A stretch of 64,000 nucleotides of DNA, taken from the NCBI GenBank assembly GCA_963082875.1, contig OY720102.1, forward strand, positions 7,316,001 through 7,380,000, in the 5' to 3' direction. Shown one piece after another: positions 33,682 through 44,909 of the stretch. The position numbers and the translations under genes were made by a program. Numbering within the stretch: the first letter of the stretch is position 1; every line of letters starts with the position of its first letter. Below the pieces are notes generated by a model. That model ran no database searches. It was not told the DNA's origin and saw only the letters and a program-made list of their open reading frames with translations. The stretch comes from Corella eumyota. Lineage: Eukaryota; Chordata; Ascidiacea; Phlebobranchia; Corellidae.

Positions 33682-34860
33682 TTTATAAACAGACTTTTTT
33701 GTAAATACAAAAAAAAAATTTAAAAAAAATGTACGCGTGGTTTGCTTTAGTTTATTGTGATGATTGTTTTAGTTTTGTTATTTTTTTTAAACATAGGAAT
33801 TCTATTTGGCTAAAAAAAAATCAAAAATACTGACAGCACAGTTTCAGGGTCAGCAATGTCAGCATTGTTTATTTCCTAATATTCACGTTAATAATTTATT
33901 TATAAGCAAGATGCCCTTGCCAATTTAATATTCAAATTTATTTAGTATTAAGTAAAATTATTTTGATCAATCATAATTTTAACTTTCACTGTGCTGTGCA
34001 GTTCATTGTCATTGAAATTTATTTTATTACTCTGTATTATTAAGCTCTATGGTTGTTTAAAATTATTGTTCCTTAAAAAATATGTGTTTAAGAAGAAATA
34101 GCTAAAACGTTACTGTTAATTTTTTTTTTAAAAAACTTTGAAATTATATTATGTTTAAGTTCATAAAAATTTTAAAAGAATGTATTCATGTTAAAGTTCA
34201 AATTTAAATTACCATTTTTTTTTCTTATAAAATAACTAAATATTAAAACTTTTGTAAAGGTATATGTACAAAACGACCTTTATTCGAACAGTACACATTT
34301 TATTATTTTGTTTTGGTACTTGCATTCGTAATATTTATAAACCTAGCTTATCGAATTTAATTTTTTTAACCAAAATACCACTGTATATTACAACTAAGAA
34401 ATTGCTAATTTAGGATATTTAAAATTGCAAATCAATGTTTTTTATTAACTTAGTTGTAAGCATACAGTAACTGATTTATTTATAGCTTTTTGTGTTCTGT
34501 TCTGTAACTAAACACCCATAAAACTGAGTATGCCTGTGGCTTTATGTATTTCCTATAAAAAACTTGGATGTATTTTCCATGTTTATTAATTTCAATTTAA
34601 ATCTTAAATATAAGCATAATCTAATACTAAAAAAATGTTGTCAGATAAAAAACTTTAGTATCTGCATGTACTGTTTTGTTACCTTAAAACCTGTTTAAAA
34701 CAATTAAAGTAAAATACACTCTGGGTAATTTTACATAAATTTAAAATACCAGTAACTTTTGTTGATTTTTTATTATGGTTTAAAATTAATATATACCAAA
34801 CTAATTGTTGTTTTGCTTATAGTTGTTTCGGGGCATTAGGTTATAGTTGAAATAATAAAA
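33682..34860. other. Spacer: ankyrin gene 3' region and CMTR1 upstream region
   Basis: Very AT-rich, with many T- and A-runs and no open frame or recognised repeat. It presumably holds the 3' untranslated region of the ankyrin gene. An acceptor-like 'ttttgcttatag' ends at 34822, 38 bases before the CMTR1 start, and could receive a spliced leader. Confidence 0.5.
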
Positions 34861-37800
34861 ATGGCTTCCAAAAGCTCGGATTCAAGTTCTGATTCGGAAA
34901 GTGATGAATATTCGAATAATTTCAAAAGAAAAAATGCTAAAGATTTGGAAAATTTTAAACATACCAAAAAAAGAAAAACAAGTATAATATTATGTTTTGC
35001 TTTATATTACCTTACAGCGTGGTGTAGTGGTACGAACACTTACTACACTACTATGAGGTCGTGGGTTCAATCTCCACTGCTCTTATGCTGTAGCGCTCTT
35101 GAGTAAAGGGCTATAAACGGTATGAACTCCTGCTGAGCCAGCACTTAATCGGCAGCATAATTACCGGGCAATTATAATCTCTATAATAACTAAACTGCTA
35201 AAGGCAACTCGAGACTGGGTTGGAGTAACTGATATAACTCTATGTTTAGGTCGCACATTCGACCTTCCTACATCGAGGATAAAAATATATACAAAAAAAT
35301 ATTTATTTATTAGGGTATACTAGGTAATAGCCTGTCCTACTGCCGGAATTGTAATCGATATTTGCCCATAATAATTTAGCTGTGCACAAATGGCAGTTTT
35401 GTTTATTTTGTGGATCTATAAATTGGACATACATATATAGTAAAATTGTCCAATAAGATTCATTGTGTATATATTTTGAATAATTTTTGGTTAAGCTTGA
35501 ATTTTTGCATTAAAATGCTTAAGGTATTTTTGTTTTTAACTGTGTTGCTAATTTTTATCAGATTATGATAAGAGTGGCACAGACTCATCACAGAGTTCAG
35601 AAGATAGCAATCACAACAAAGAAATGAATGAAATGCAAGCGCTGGTAAGGACAATAATTTTTTGTGTGTTTTGGATGTTAATTATGTTCATCAATTGCAA
35701 AAAAAAATAAAAATATCAATAAACTATAAAATGTGCACCATGGTGTAGTGGTTAGAACATTTGGGTTCTTTACACAAGTTCTTGGGTTCGGTCCCTACTG
35801 CTCTCATGCTGTAGCGCCATTGAGTAAGGCGCTATAAATGGTCTAAACTCATACTAAGCCATTACTTATTAAAAAGCTCAATTATCTGGCAATTATGATT
35901 TATAGCATCCAAAACTGCTATAGGAAACTTGAGACTGGGTCAGGATAACTGATGTAGTTCTATGTTTAGGTCGTGGAGTCGACTTTTTTACATTGAGGAT
36001 AAATATATTTAAAATAAATTAGGCTAGAAAACTTGCACTTCTGTATAAAATTGTTTTTAAAACGAAAAACGCAATACTTGTAAAGCTTTGAACCTTGAAG
36101 CTATTATAAAAATAATTCCTTTTTCAAGACTTTTAATTTATATATATTTTTAATAAGAATTTTTCATAACAGGGCAACTACAGCTCGGTAGCCAGTAAAA
36201 TGATGTCGAAGATGGGTTACAAAGCAGGAGGGGGGCTGGGAAAGGAGGGGCAGGGAAGGGTTGATATAGTCCCCGCTTCACAGCAACGTGGAAGAAGAGG
36301 TCTTGGTCTAAAAGTAAAGGTGGGTTCTGGTATAATTGTATATTGGTGATTGTGTCGTAAATTCTTAAGGTTTGGGTGTTATATCTAGCAGTAAACATCA
36401 TCATACTAGTCTATAGCCTGCTGTACAGTCAGAATTTAAATTGTCGTAATATGATCCCAACTGATATTTGCCTGCGATAATTTATCTGCGCATTACTAAC
36501 GGCAGTTTTATATATTGTGCAGGCATATGAATTGGACATAAATTGTCCTCTACGCTCCATTATATGGATTATATGTATATTTATGTGAAGAAGAGATTTA
36601 TACTTAGATTATTAAAACTAATTTAAACAATTATAAGCGAATCTGCTATTTGTGTGTAAACCATATGCAGATTTATAAGTATATATAGTTTTTAATGTTA
36701 TTTTTATTGACTCAAAAGTAGTCCATAGCTACTACACATCTAAAAAGAACAATAGGCCGTTAAATATATAACTTGACTTATCTGAATTAATTTTTAACTT
36801 CGAATTTTTTTTAATGATTTTTTATTACACAGGCTCTCGACAAAGAGATAGTTGTGCATTGGGATGATGGAAAGGAGCCGAGTACTGATGAGGAAGTGGT
36901 GTGGATGCCACCTTATCTGGATGAGATTCCGGAAGAGGAGGAGATGAGAGACTGGTTTACTCCTGGAAAGGTAAAAAAAAATGTTGGTGCATCATTTATA
37001 ACTTTTATAACAGGCAGCGTGGTGTAGTGGTTGGCACACTTGGCTTAACTACATAAGGTCTTCGGTTCCATCCCCACTGCTCACGTTCTGTAGCGCCCTT
37101 AAGTAAAACTTTATAAATGGTATAAATTTTTCCTAATCTAACACCTAATCAGCAGCTTAAATATTAGATAAATATAATCTGTAATATTTCAAACTGCCAA
37201 AGGCAACCTGAGACTGGATCGGGGTTACAGATGTAACTTTATGTTGAGGTCGTGAAGTTGACCCTCCCACATTGAGCATAAAGTTATATAAATTTAAATA
37301 TCCAAAATAATTTTTTAGAAAAAATTAATAATTGAAGACGAGACTTTATTCTGCAAAAAAGAGCTTCTTCTTACAGTTCTACAGTGCAAGGTAATGCGTT
37401 ATTTAATAAGGCTCGTAAAAATTATTTTCAAATAAATGTAAAAAAATATATATTTATAATTAGTCGATATTCGACGACTTAGAGGGGCCTGAAATGAGAA
37501 ATGCCAGAATGCGATCAAATCCTTTCGAGACAATAAAAGGAGTGATTTTTCTCAACCGTGCTGCAATGAAAATGGCAAACATGGACCAGTGCTTAGATTA
37601 CATGTTTACGTCACCGAAAGTAGGTGGTTGTTATTCAATTTTTTTTAACCTCGATTTTTTTGTATATTTTGTTCTTAATGTGGGATGCTCGGCTTTGCAG
37701 CCTAAAAATAGAGTAACATCCAATTTTCTGTCAACAAAGTGTTAAATGAATTTAGGCAGTTGAGGATAATATTGTCAGATAATTAAACTGCCAATTAGTT

Positions 37801-40800
37801 GTGAGAAAAAAATTATAAGAAAAAATTTATACTATTTATAATGCCCTACTCAAGTATGCTACGACATGTATGCAGTGGGAATCAAACCAGTGACCTCCTG
37901 TTTTAAAGCCAAGTCTGTCTAGGCTACTGTTGGTGTTGCCCCATATATGTATAACACTGTTTGCCTTTTTTGGTTTAGATCTATAAATTTAACTTCACCT
38001 AAACTAAATTACAGAGTAGGGCCCTGATACTTAAGGTTATTGTAACTAAAAAATAAATTCAGGTTCATTTTCAAATAGTTAGAATATAGCCGTTAAGATT
38101 TTAAACTTTGCTATACTTTTTATCCTTTTTTTGTATATATCTTTATCCTCGAATGCGCGACCTAAACATAGAGTAACATCAGTAACTCCAACCCAGTCTC
38201 GAGTTACCCGTGGCAGTTTGGAATATTATATAGTCTATAATTGCCCGGTATTTATGCTGCTGATTAAGTGCTGGCTTCACAGGAGTTCATACCGTTTATA
38301 GTGCCTTGCTCAAGGGTGCTTCAGCATGAGAGCAGTGGGGATTGAACCCACGACCTCATGGTGGTGTAGCAAGTGTTCTTACCATTACACCACCCTGCAA
38401 GTAAGTATGCTTTGCCCTGAATAGACTAATATTATTAAACTCTTTTATATAGAATTTACAAAGCAATGATATGCTGTATTTTGCTGATGTGTGCGCTGGT
38501 CCTGGAGGTTTCTCTGAATATGTTTTATGGAGGAAAAAGTGGAAATCGAAAGGTTTTGGCTTTACTCTAAAAGGAAATAATGACTTTAAGCTTGGACAGT
38601 TTTACGCAGCAAATTCTGAATTTTTTGAGCCAGTTTATGGTAAGTAATGTCAAAGCGTTTTTTTGTATATATCTTCATCCTCGATGTGGGAAAGTCGAAT
38701 GTGCGACCTAAACATAGACTCACAACTGTTACCTGTCCCGGTCTTGCGTGGCAGTTTGGGATGTTATAGATTATAATTGCACGATAATAAATTTGCTGAT
38801 TAAGTACAGCAGGATGTTATACTGTTTATAGCGCCTTACTCAATTGCGGAACAGCATAAGAGCAGTGGGGATTAAACCCATGACCTTATGTGGTGTAGCA
38901 AGTGTGTCCTTGTTAAAAACCAGGACACTTGGTTTGTAAGGTACAAGGGTGATTAAGGAAAGCCTGCAAATTACAAGAGAAAATAAGCAAGAAAGATGTG
39001 AAAGAGAATCAATAATTTTTAGGTGTTAAAGGTATAAACGGAGACGGAGACATAATGAAATCAGACAACTTGGATGAGTTTCAAAACTTTGTGCTTAACA
39101 ACACAGATGGGGAAGGTGTGCACTTTGTTATGGCAGATGGGGTGATTGTTTCAGAAATTTGGTTTTTAAATATAAATATTGTCAATGTAGCTGTTTTTTG
39201 TATAGTTTAAGATATAATTGATTGTAATTTTGCAATAATTAAGCTACTGATTAAGTGTTGGCTCAACAGGAGTTTATATCGTTTTTAGCGCCTTACTTAA
39301 GGTTGCTTCCGCATAAGAGCAGTTGGGATCAAACCCAGGACTTTATGTAGTAAAGTCAGGTGTTTTAAGCACTACAACATGCTGCCGGTCTTTTAAAAAT
39401 TGTCCAAAGATATTTTTTTGTTAATTTTTGTTTTTTATTTCTAAGGGATTCTCTGTCGAAGGTCAAGAAAATATCCAAGAAATTCTGACAAAACAACTGC
39501 TCTTATGTCAATTCGCTTGTGCACTTTCGATTCTAAGACAAGGAGGGAATTTCGTGTGTAAAACATTTGACCTTTTTACCCCATTCTCTGTCGGTCTTTG
39601 TTATCTGCTCAGAATTGCTTTTGAGAGAATTTGTATTTTTAAACCGGTCACGAGTAGACCTGCTAACTCTGAAAGGTTTGGAATTTTTGCAAAACAATTA
39701 TTGTTTAAATCTAATTTAAAAAAATAGATTCTGTAACAGTATAAATCAAAGACAACTGAGCTCTAGACAACTAAACCGTTAGCAACTTAATTCATAGACA
39801 ACTGAACAAAAAAATGTAATCCTGGACAAATTAACTTAAAGACTACTTAACTCTAAACAACTTACCTCCAAAAAATTTTTTTCCTGGACAAATCAACCAA
39901 AAAAATTAAACAAAAAAAAACTTATTCCTTGACAACTTAACCTCCAAAAAATTATTCCTACACAACTCAACCCAAAAACTTTAAGTTAAGTTCTCCTTAG
40001 TTTGAGTTATCTTAAGTTAGGTTTAGGTTGACTTGTTCAAAGTTATGCTTTCTTTGATTTGAGTTGTCCAAGTTTAGTTGTTTTTGGGTTGAGTTATCTA
40101 GAGTTGAGTTGTCTTTGGCAAAAGTACTCTTCCGGTTAAGTTATATAAAGTTGAGTTGTCTTTGAGCTAAATTATTCTATCATCAAATCTATCTTACATA
40201 AAACCTATTAATTCTAGGTATGTAGTCTGCGAAGGTTATCGCGATGGCGATCGTCAAGTGTGTGATTATATGATGTCTATTAACGACATGCTGAATCAGT
40301 TCAAGGCAAAATCTTCTGACGAAGATATCCTGGAGGTTGTTCCTATGGAGATCCTGCTCGGGGATGAAGAGTTTGTGAACTACGTGAAACTGTCAAACGA
40401 AAAGTATTTGCAGTTTTTTTTTTAATTTCAAGTTTAATTTTTTTCTAAATTAATCAGTTTCTTTATATACCCTATTAGTTCTGGATTATAAGAACACTAT
40501 AAGACAATGATAACCATATTAAATTTTTTTTAAGATGACAAATTTTATTTAGGATAGCAGAAGAACAGTGCAAAGCCTTGGCAAAAATCCACGCTTATTC
40601 AAAAGACAGGTATTTTACTTTAAAGTTTTAAACCTTTCTAACTATCCTACCTTACCTTACATAAGGATAAGTAAATGAGTTTAAATTTATTATCTTTTTT
40701 TAGAACTTTAATGGAGTTAAAACAGCACGACATTCGCTTAAAGTGTCTCCAAAAATGGGGAATCCCTAACGAGGTAAGATCTGCTCCTCCTCGAACGGAT

Positions 40801-43800
40801 GCAGGCTCGGTCTTCCATAAGTTTACCGGGCTCGATAATCCTGGGGAGCTGTCGAGCCTCTCGGTTGAACTAAAATCGGACAATTTGGAACAGAAACTGG
40901 GCAAACTCCATAACTTTAAATGTTACCTGAGCGCTGGGCGTAGCAGTATTATAGTGGGCCTTGGGGTAAGTTGTGTTTATATCTCTCTTCATAGTAAACT
41001 AGCTGTTAGTCTGTTATATGGTGACTTTTTAATTGCTGTAATATGGTCGCAACTCTTAGCTGGCACTTAAGTTTATTTTATAGGCCTATAAATTTGACAT
41101 ACAGATATGATTCACTTAGCCCCATTATATATAAATTTAGAGTCATGTATGTTGTCCGGCTCTAGACAAAACAACATGCTGCTTACCATAGAAGAGAATC
41201 TGTAATCTGTAATTGATAATTCTCTCGCACTGTAATCCAGACGAGAGAATTTAGGAGAGCCGTAGTGTAATTATATTTTGTCTAGAACCGCACAACATAT
41301 GTGATCCTAAATTTATTGATAAATTAACTTAATTGTTTACGAGTTTATATTATTACGTATCGAGTTCTATTTAGTAAGATTTGGGTGTGTGGTAGAGGAG
41401 AATTCTTTTATTTTTTTATTATTTTCTCATTTTTTATTGAATTTTAATTCAGGGTAACTTTACTTCACTTTGGAATGAAAGAAATAAAAGATGGTCAAAC
41501 CTAACCCAGGTCAACTGCAAAATTCCCAGAAATACAATTCTGGAGGCGGAAATTGTTCAAGAGCTTAGAGGAGAGGTTAATTAAAATTTTAAAATATATT
41601 TTTATCAATAATTATTTTTCGGTTTACGATTTTGTTGTAGACAGGTGTATAAAATGTGGGGTATTTAAAAACCAGCAGTGTGATGGGTAGTACTAAAATA
41701 CGGGATGCGGGAAGTTGCGGGGTGCGGGAAATACCGAGGCCGTATGTAAACGTTAACAAAAAGACGCTGAATGCGAAAAATGACGGACTTTTTATACCCT
41801 CCCCTAATTTTCCCTTGTGCTTTATATTCAATTTCGCATCATTTCTTAACCTTTAAAGTCAATCCCGCATCACCCCTTAGCCCTTTAGATAAAAACAGCA
41901 ATCATCCCGCAGAAAAGTACAAGAATTTCGTTCCGTCCCGCATTCCGCGAATTTTCGTTAACGTTTACATACGGTCCCGCTCGATCCCGCATCCGGTACT
42001 TTAGTATTGTCCAGTGTGATGTAGTGGTTAGACATCTTGGCTTTACTACATGAGGTCCTTGGTTCGATTACTACTGCTATCATACTGTAGTGCCCTATAG
42101 TAAGGCAATTTATATTGTATGAACTCCTTATAAGCCAAAACAAATCAGCAATTTAATAATTGGACAAATATAATCTATAATATCCCAAACTGCCAAAACA
42201 ACTCGAATTGGGTAGGTAACTGATGTTACTCCTTGTTTAGGTTATGAAGCTAACCTTTACAATAAGGATAAATTAATATCTACAAACAAAAAATTAATAT
42301 GCATTTTTTTATTACAAGTCCTTATTTGATCTTAGGGTAAAGGCCAGCACAGAGTGTACTCTCTACATGCAGTTGATGCCTTAGTCTTAGCGGGTGACGA
42401 TATCAGAAAACTAAACTATGCAGATAGGTAAAATAAATTGCATTTTTAAAATTGGGATAAGCTTTTGCTATTACTATTGCATATAATTACTATCTTATCT
42501 ATTATGTAAACCTTATTGTTTATAATAAAATTGACGTTTTTGTAGTATTTATTTTAAATATTTTAGTTTACAACAGTGCACGAAAAACCTGATAATATAT
42601 AAAAATTACCAATTAAATTTATTTAATTTTCAGAATGCAAAGTTTGTCAATGTTTGTCAAGGCAATCAGTAAGCCGAGTTGTCCTCATCTGAATGTCGTT
42701 CGCTCCAAAAGAATCTTCAGACTGGAAAATATCAAAGATATTTTTAACTCGGGGTAAGTTTTTTTTGTATATATCTTTATCCTCGATGTGGGAAGGTCGA
42801 ATGCGTGACCTAAACATAGAGTAACATCAGTTATTCCGACTCAGTTTCGAGTTGTCTTTAGCTGTTTGGGATATTATATAGATTATAATTACCCAGTAAT
42901 TATGCTGCTGATTAAGTGCTGGATCAGCAGGAGTTCATAGCGGCATGAGCATGAGAGCAGTGGGGATTGAACCCACGACCTTGTGGTGGTGTAGCAAGTG
43001 TTCTTACCACTATACCACGCTGCCGGTTCAAGTTATATTACTTATTGACATTGTCTTTACTTAAAGAATGTGTTATTTGTATTAAGGTAAGACTAAACGT
43101 TCATTTTTTTATTGAGTTCAAATTATGCCTATTTAAATGTATATATAAAACTTAATAAAAAGGTTGTGCTGTTCGGATGTGTTTTTGAGCTTCCATTAAT
43201 GCCAGGCTCAAAAGGCGAATAGTGTGGCTTTGGTGGGACTCTAACCAAAAACCTTTCATTTCGTAGTCTGCTGCCAAGACTATTATACATTGTGCACTTA
43301 CAAATTCAAATTCTTAATGCTTTTCAAATGGTGAAAATTTTATTCTACTGCCAAATGGGATAGTAATTTTTATAAATATTCTTTGATTTTTATTTTACCC
43401 AGTCTTGTCATGAAACGTGTAAAGGGACATGGTGGTAACCCTGTAGTTTGCAGCAATATTTCCGACACAGAATCGTGCTTTGTTCCAACTGGAATAACGT
43501 TTGTTAACTTTGCAAAAGGTAAGTTCTACTTTTATATTTATTTATCCTCGCGTGAGAAGGTCGACCTCAACATAGAGTAACATCAGTTACTCCATAGAGT
43601 AACATCAGGTAATTATGCTGCTGATTAAGTGTTGGCTTGGCAGAAGTTTATACTTTTTATAGTGCCTTACTTAAGGGCACTACAGCATGAGAGCAGTAGG
43701 AATCGAACCCAGGACATCATGTAGTAAAGCCATGTATTCAGACGACTCCACCACGTTGCTGGTGCTAACTGTTAGTGGGGAGTTCAATATTTTACCTTTT

Positions 43801-44225
43801 TTGAATTGATTTTGTTAGAGCCCTGGTCTATGGAGTTTAGCAAATCGCAACGCAAGAATTACTTTTACAACCAGCACACTCAAAAGTCAAGCTTCGAATG
43901 CCCCCCAGATTTTAATGCACCTTACGAGTAAGTATAATAAAATATTTAAACATTTTTTGAGGGTATTTCTGTGTAACTTAGTAAGTAAATGATGTGTTTT
44001 CAGGGTTAAAAGAGCCTATTTTTTAAAAGGGGTCATGAATTTATAATATAAGACTGACATTTGATTAAACTTGCTTTTTTTAACAGATTGTGCAAAAGTA
44101 CAAGAGTCAATTGGTTTTGGAACGAATATGTTAGGGTTCATAATGACCAGATGGTATCACATCGCCCCAGTTTTGTTTCAAGGGACCAAATCATAGATTT
44201 TGTAAGCAAACGCTGTCCACATTGA
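34861..44225 (+). CDS. CMTR1: Cap-specific mRNA (nucleoside-2'-O-)methyltransferase 1
   Basis: The enzyme methylates the ribose 2'-O of the first transcribed nucleotide of capped mRNA (cap0 to cap1) in the nucleus. Eighteen exons join in phase: 34861-34981, 35562-35644, 36173-36319, 36833-36970, 37319-37390, 37464-37619, 38453-38639, 39023-39141, 39446-39675, 40218-40403, 40553-40609, 40704-40965, 41453-41575, 42336-42427, 42634-42753, 43403-43518, 43819-43927 and 44087-44225, giving 818 residues against about 835 in human. In order: a Ser-rich acidic N-terminus with a basic KHTKKRK, a likely nuclear signal; a G-patch ([20 protein letters not shown], about 75-110); the RrmJ-type methyltransferase domain with SAM motif [12 protein letters not shown] (251-262) and the tetrad Lys223, Asp340, Lys380 and Glu417; an inactive guanylyltransferase-like region; and a C-terminal WW domain ([17 protein letters not shown]). 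All expected catalytic residues are present. Ten SINEs sit in its introns. Confidence 0.96.
35015..35300 (+). mobile_element. tRNA-derived SINE in CMTR1 intron 1
   Basis: Well-preserved plus-orientation copy: head 'agcgtggtgtagtgg', B-box region 'gtgggttcaatctccactgc', body 'cgagactgggttggagtaactg' and tail 'aaaaatatatacaaaaaa'. A good reference copy for the family. Confidence 0.95.
35735..36014 (+). mobile_element. tRNA-derived SINE in CMTR1 intron 2
   Basis: Plus orientation, head 'gcaccatggtgtagtggtt', B-box region 'ttgggttcggtccctactgc', body 'gagactgggtcaggataactg', AT-rich tail. Confidence 0.95.
37013..37290 (+). mobile_element. tRNA-derived SINE in CMTR1 intron 4
   Basis: Plus orientation, head 'ggcagcgtggtgtagtggtt' and body 'gagactggatcggggttaca'; tail 'gcataaagttatataaa'. 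Confidence 0.93.
37655..37943 (-). mobile_element. tRNA-derived SINE in CMTR1 intron 6, diverged
   Basis: Minus orientation and strongly diverged. Recognisable blocks are 'aaaaatagagtaacatc', 'gataattaaactgc', 'gtgggaatcaaaccag' (B-box region) and the head end 'ggtgttgcccc'. It overlaps the open frame that runs on from exon 6. Confidence 0.8.
38126..38399 (-). mobile_element. tRNA-derived SINE in CMTR1 intron 6, well preserved
   Basis: Minus orientation: tail 'ttttttgtatatatctttat', body 'cccagtctcgagttacc', B-box region 'gtggggattgaacccac', head 'cattacaccaccctgc'. It lacks about ten bases of the 'gtgggaaggtcg' block. Confidence 0.93.
38660..38912 (-). mobile_element. tRNA-derived SINE in CMTR1 intron 7
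   Basis: Minus orientation: tail 'tttttgtatatatcttcatc', 'tgggaaagtcgaatgtgcga', and B-box region 'gtggggattaaaccca'. The last 20 or so bases of the head are missing or replaced. Confidence 0.9.
39205..39387 (-). mobile_element. tRNA-derived SINE in CMTR1 intron 8, truncated
   Basis: Minus orientation, retaining the head half: 'gctactgattaagtgttggc', 'cgccttacttaagg', B-box region 'gttgggatcaaacccagg' and head 'ctacaacatgctgcc'. The tail half is missing or too decayed to see. Confidence 0.85.
39740..40175. repeat. Fold-back repeat in CMTR1 intron 9
   Basis: The left half repeats variants of 'gacaactcaacc' about every 15-25 bases (39742-39975). The right half repeats the reverse complement, variants of 'gttgagttgtc' (40005-40170). 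The centre near 39980-40000 is where the sense switches. The whole could fold into a long imperfect hairpin. No transposase or coding sequence is present. Confidence 0.75.
41671..42290 (+). mobile_element. tRNA-derived SINE in CMTR1 intron 13, split by a MITE
   Basis: The head 'accagcagtgtgatg' is at 41671-41685, and the SINE resumes at 42012 with 'cagtgtgatgtagtggtt' and continues through the B-box region 'cttggttcgattactactgc' to the tail near 42290. The intervening 41686-42011 is a separate element, described next. Confidence 0.9.
41686..42011. mobile_element. MITE (non-autonomous DNA transposon) inside the SINE
   Basis: The ends are imperfect inverted repeats of about 70 bases: the left end has 'tactaaaatacgggatgcgg' and 'ccgtatgtaaacgttaac', and the right end has 'gttaacgtttacatacgg' and 'cccgcatccggtactttag'. 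The insertion is flanked by the direct repeat 'cagtgtgatg' (41676-41685 and 42012-42021), a target-site duplication of 8-10 bases. That length suits a hAT-type transposase. No coding capacity. Confidence 0.88.
42763..43024 (-). mobile_element. tRNA-derived SINE in CMTR1 intron 15
   Basis: Minus orientation, well preserved: tail 'ttttttgtatatatctttat', body 'gacctaaacatagagtaaca', B-box region 'gtggggattgaacccacgac' and head 'ccactataccacgctgcc'. A stretch of about 20 bases is missing near 42940-42950. Confidence 0.95.
43538..43763 (-). mobile_element. tRNA-derived SINE in CMTR1 intron 16, internally deleted
   Basis: Minus orientation: 'tttatttatcctcgcgtgag' at the tail side, a repeated 'catagagtaacatcag', then 'atgctgctgattaagtgttg', B-box region 'gtaggaatcgaacccagg' and head 'ctccaccacgttgct'. 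The part between the 'gagtaacatc' block and 'taattatgctg' is shortened. Confidence 0.9.
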
Positions 44226-44909
44226 GGAATGTTTGTGTTTTAGTTTTTTTCTTCCTATATTTTTGTTCCTTGCGTAATTGAGCTACATCCTTTTTGGCTT
44301 CAACTTTTTATTGTTGTTCTACGCAATTTTGTATGAAATACAATATTCTAATGCTCTTAATTTCCCCTTTTTAGAATTCTGGATAGTTTAAACTTGGCAA
44401 AAGTGCAAACATTTTATAAATTAGTTTTCTCAATTAAAATGTAGAAATAGTGGCGATGTGTTTTTAGGTAGATGTGGGATGATTGTATGTGTTTTAGATT
44501 TCTAGGTAGTTATTTTGCCTTGTAAGTTCTTAAATAATTTTAGTTTAGGTAAAATAAAAATAGTTTTTTGTTAAAATAGAATAATTTAGGTAAAATAAAA
44601 TAATTTTTGGTGTAATAAAATAATTTTTGGTAAAATAAAATAATTTTTGGCTATTTTAAAGGAAGTTGTAATACAGAAATCTAAAAGGAAATTTGAATCT
44701 ATTTCCTGCCTAGATAAATTAAAAAAAATTGTGTTTTAAATTTATTGAGTGTCTATGTTGTTATGTTAAAAATCCACAGGAGGTCAGTAGACTTAATTGA
44801 TCAGCTGATTAATGTTTTTAAGTTATATAATAAGATAATTTATCAAGTCGTCCGTAATTTAACAAAACAGCTTCGTCTGTAGATTGATACCAGTACCTAA
44901 GAAAACGTC
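44226..44909. other. CMTR1 3' region and upstream region of the small secreted gene
   Basis: It contains a short tandem repeat at about 44546-44650 (variants of 'ggtaaaataaaataattttt', about four units) with several AATAAA hexamers that could end CMTR1 transcripts. TATATAA at 44824-44830 lies about 80 bases before the next ATG and is a plausible TATA box. Confidence 0.55.

Noticed and set aside
1318-43763. SINE heads as functional tRNA genes
   Set aside because: They keep A- and B-box-like sequence but lack paired acceptor and anticodon stems, and all continue into the same non-tRNA body.
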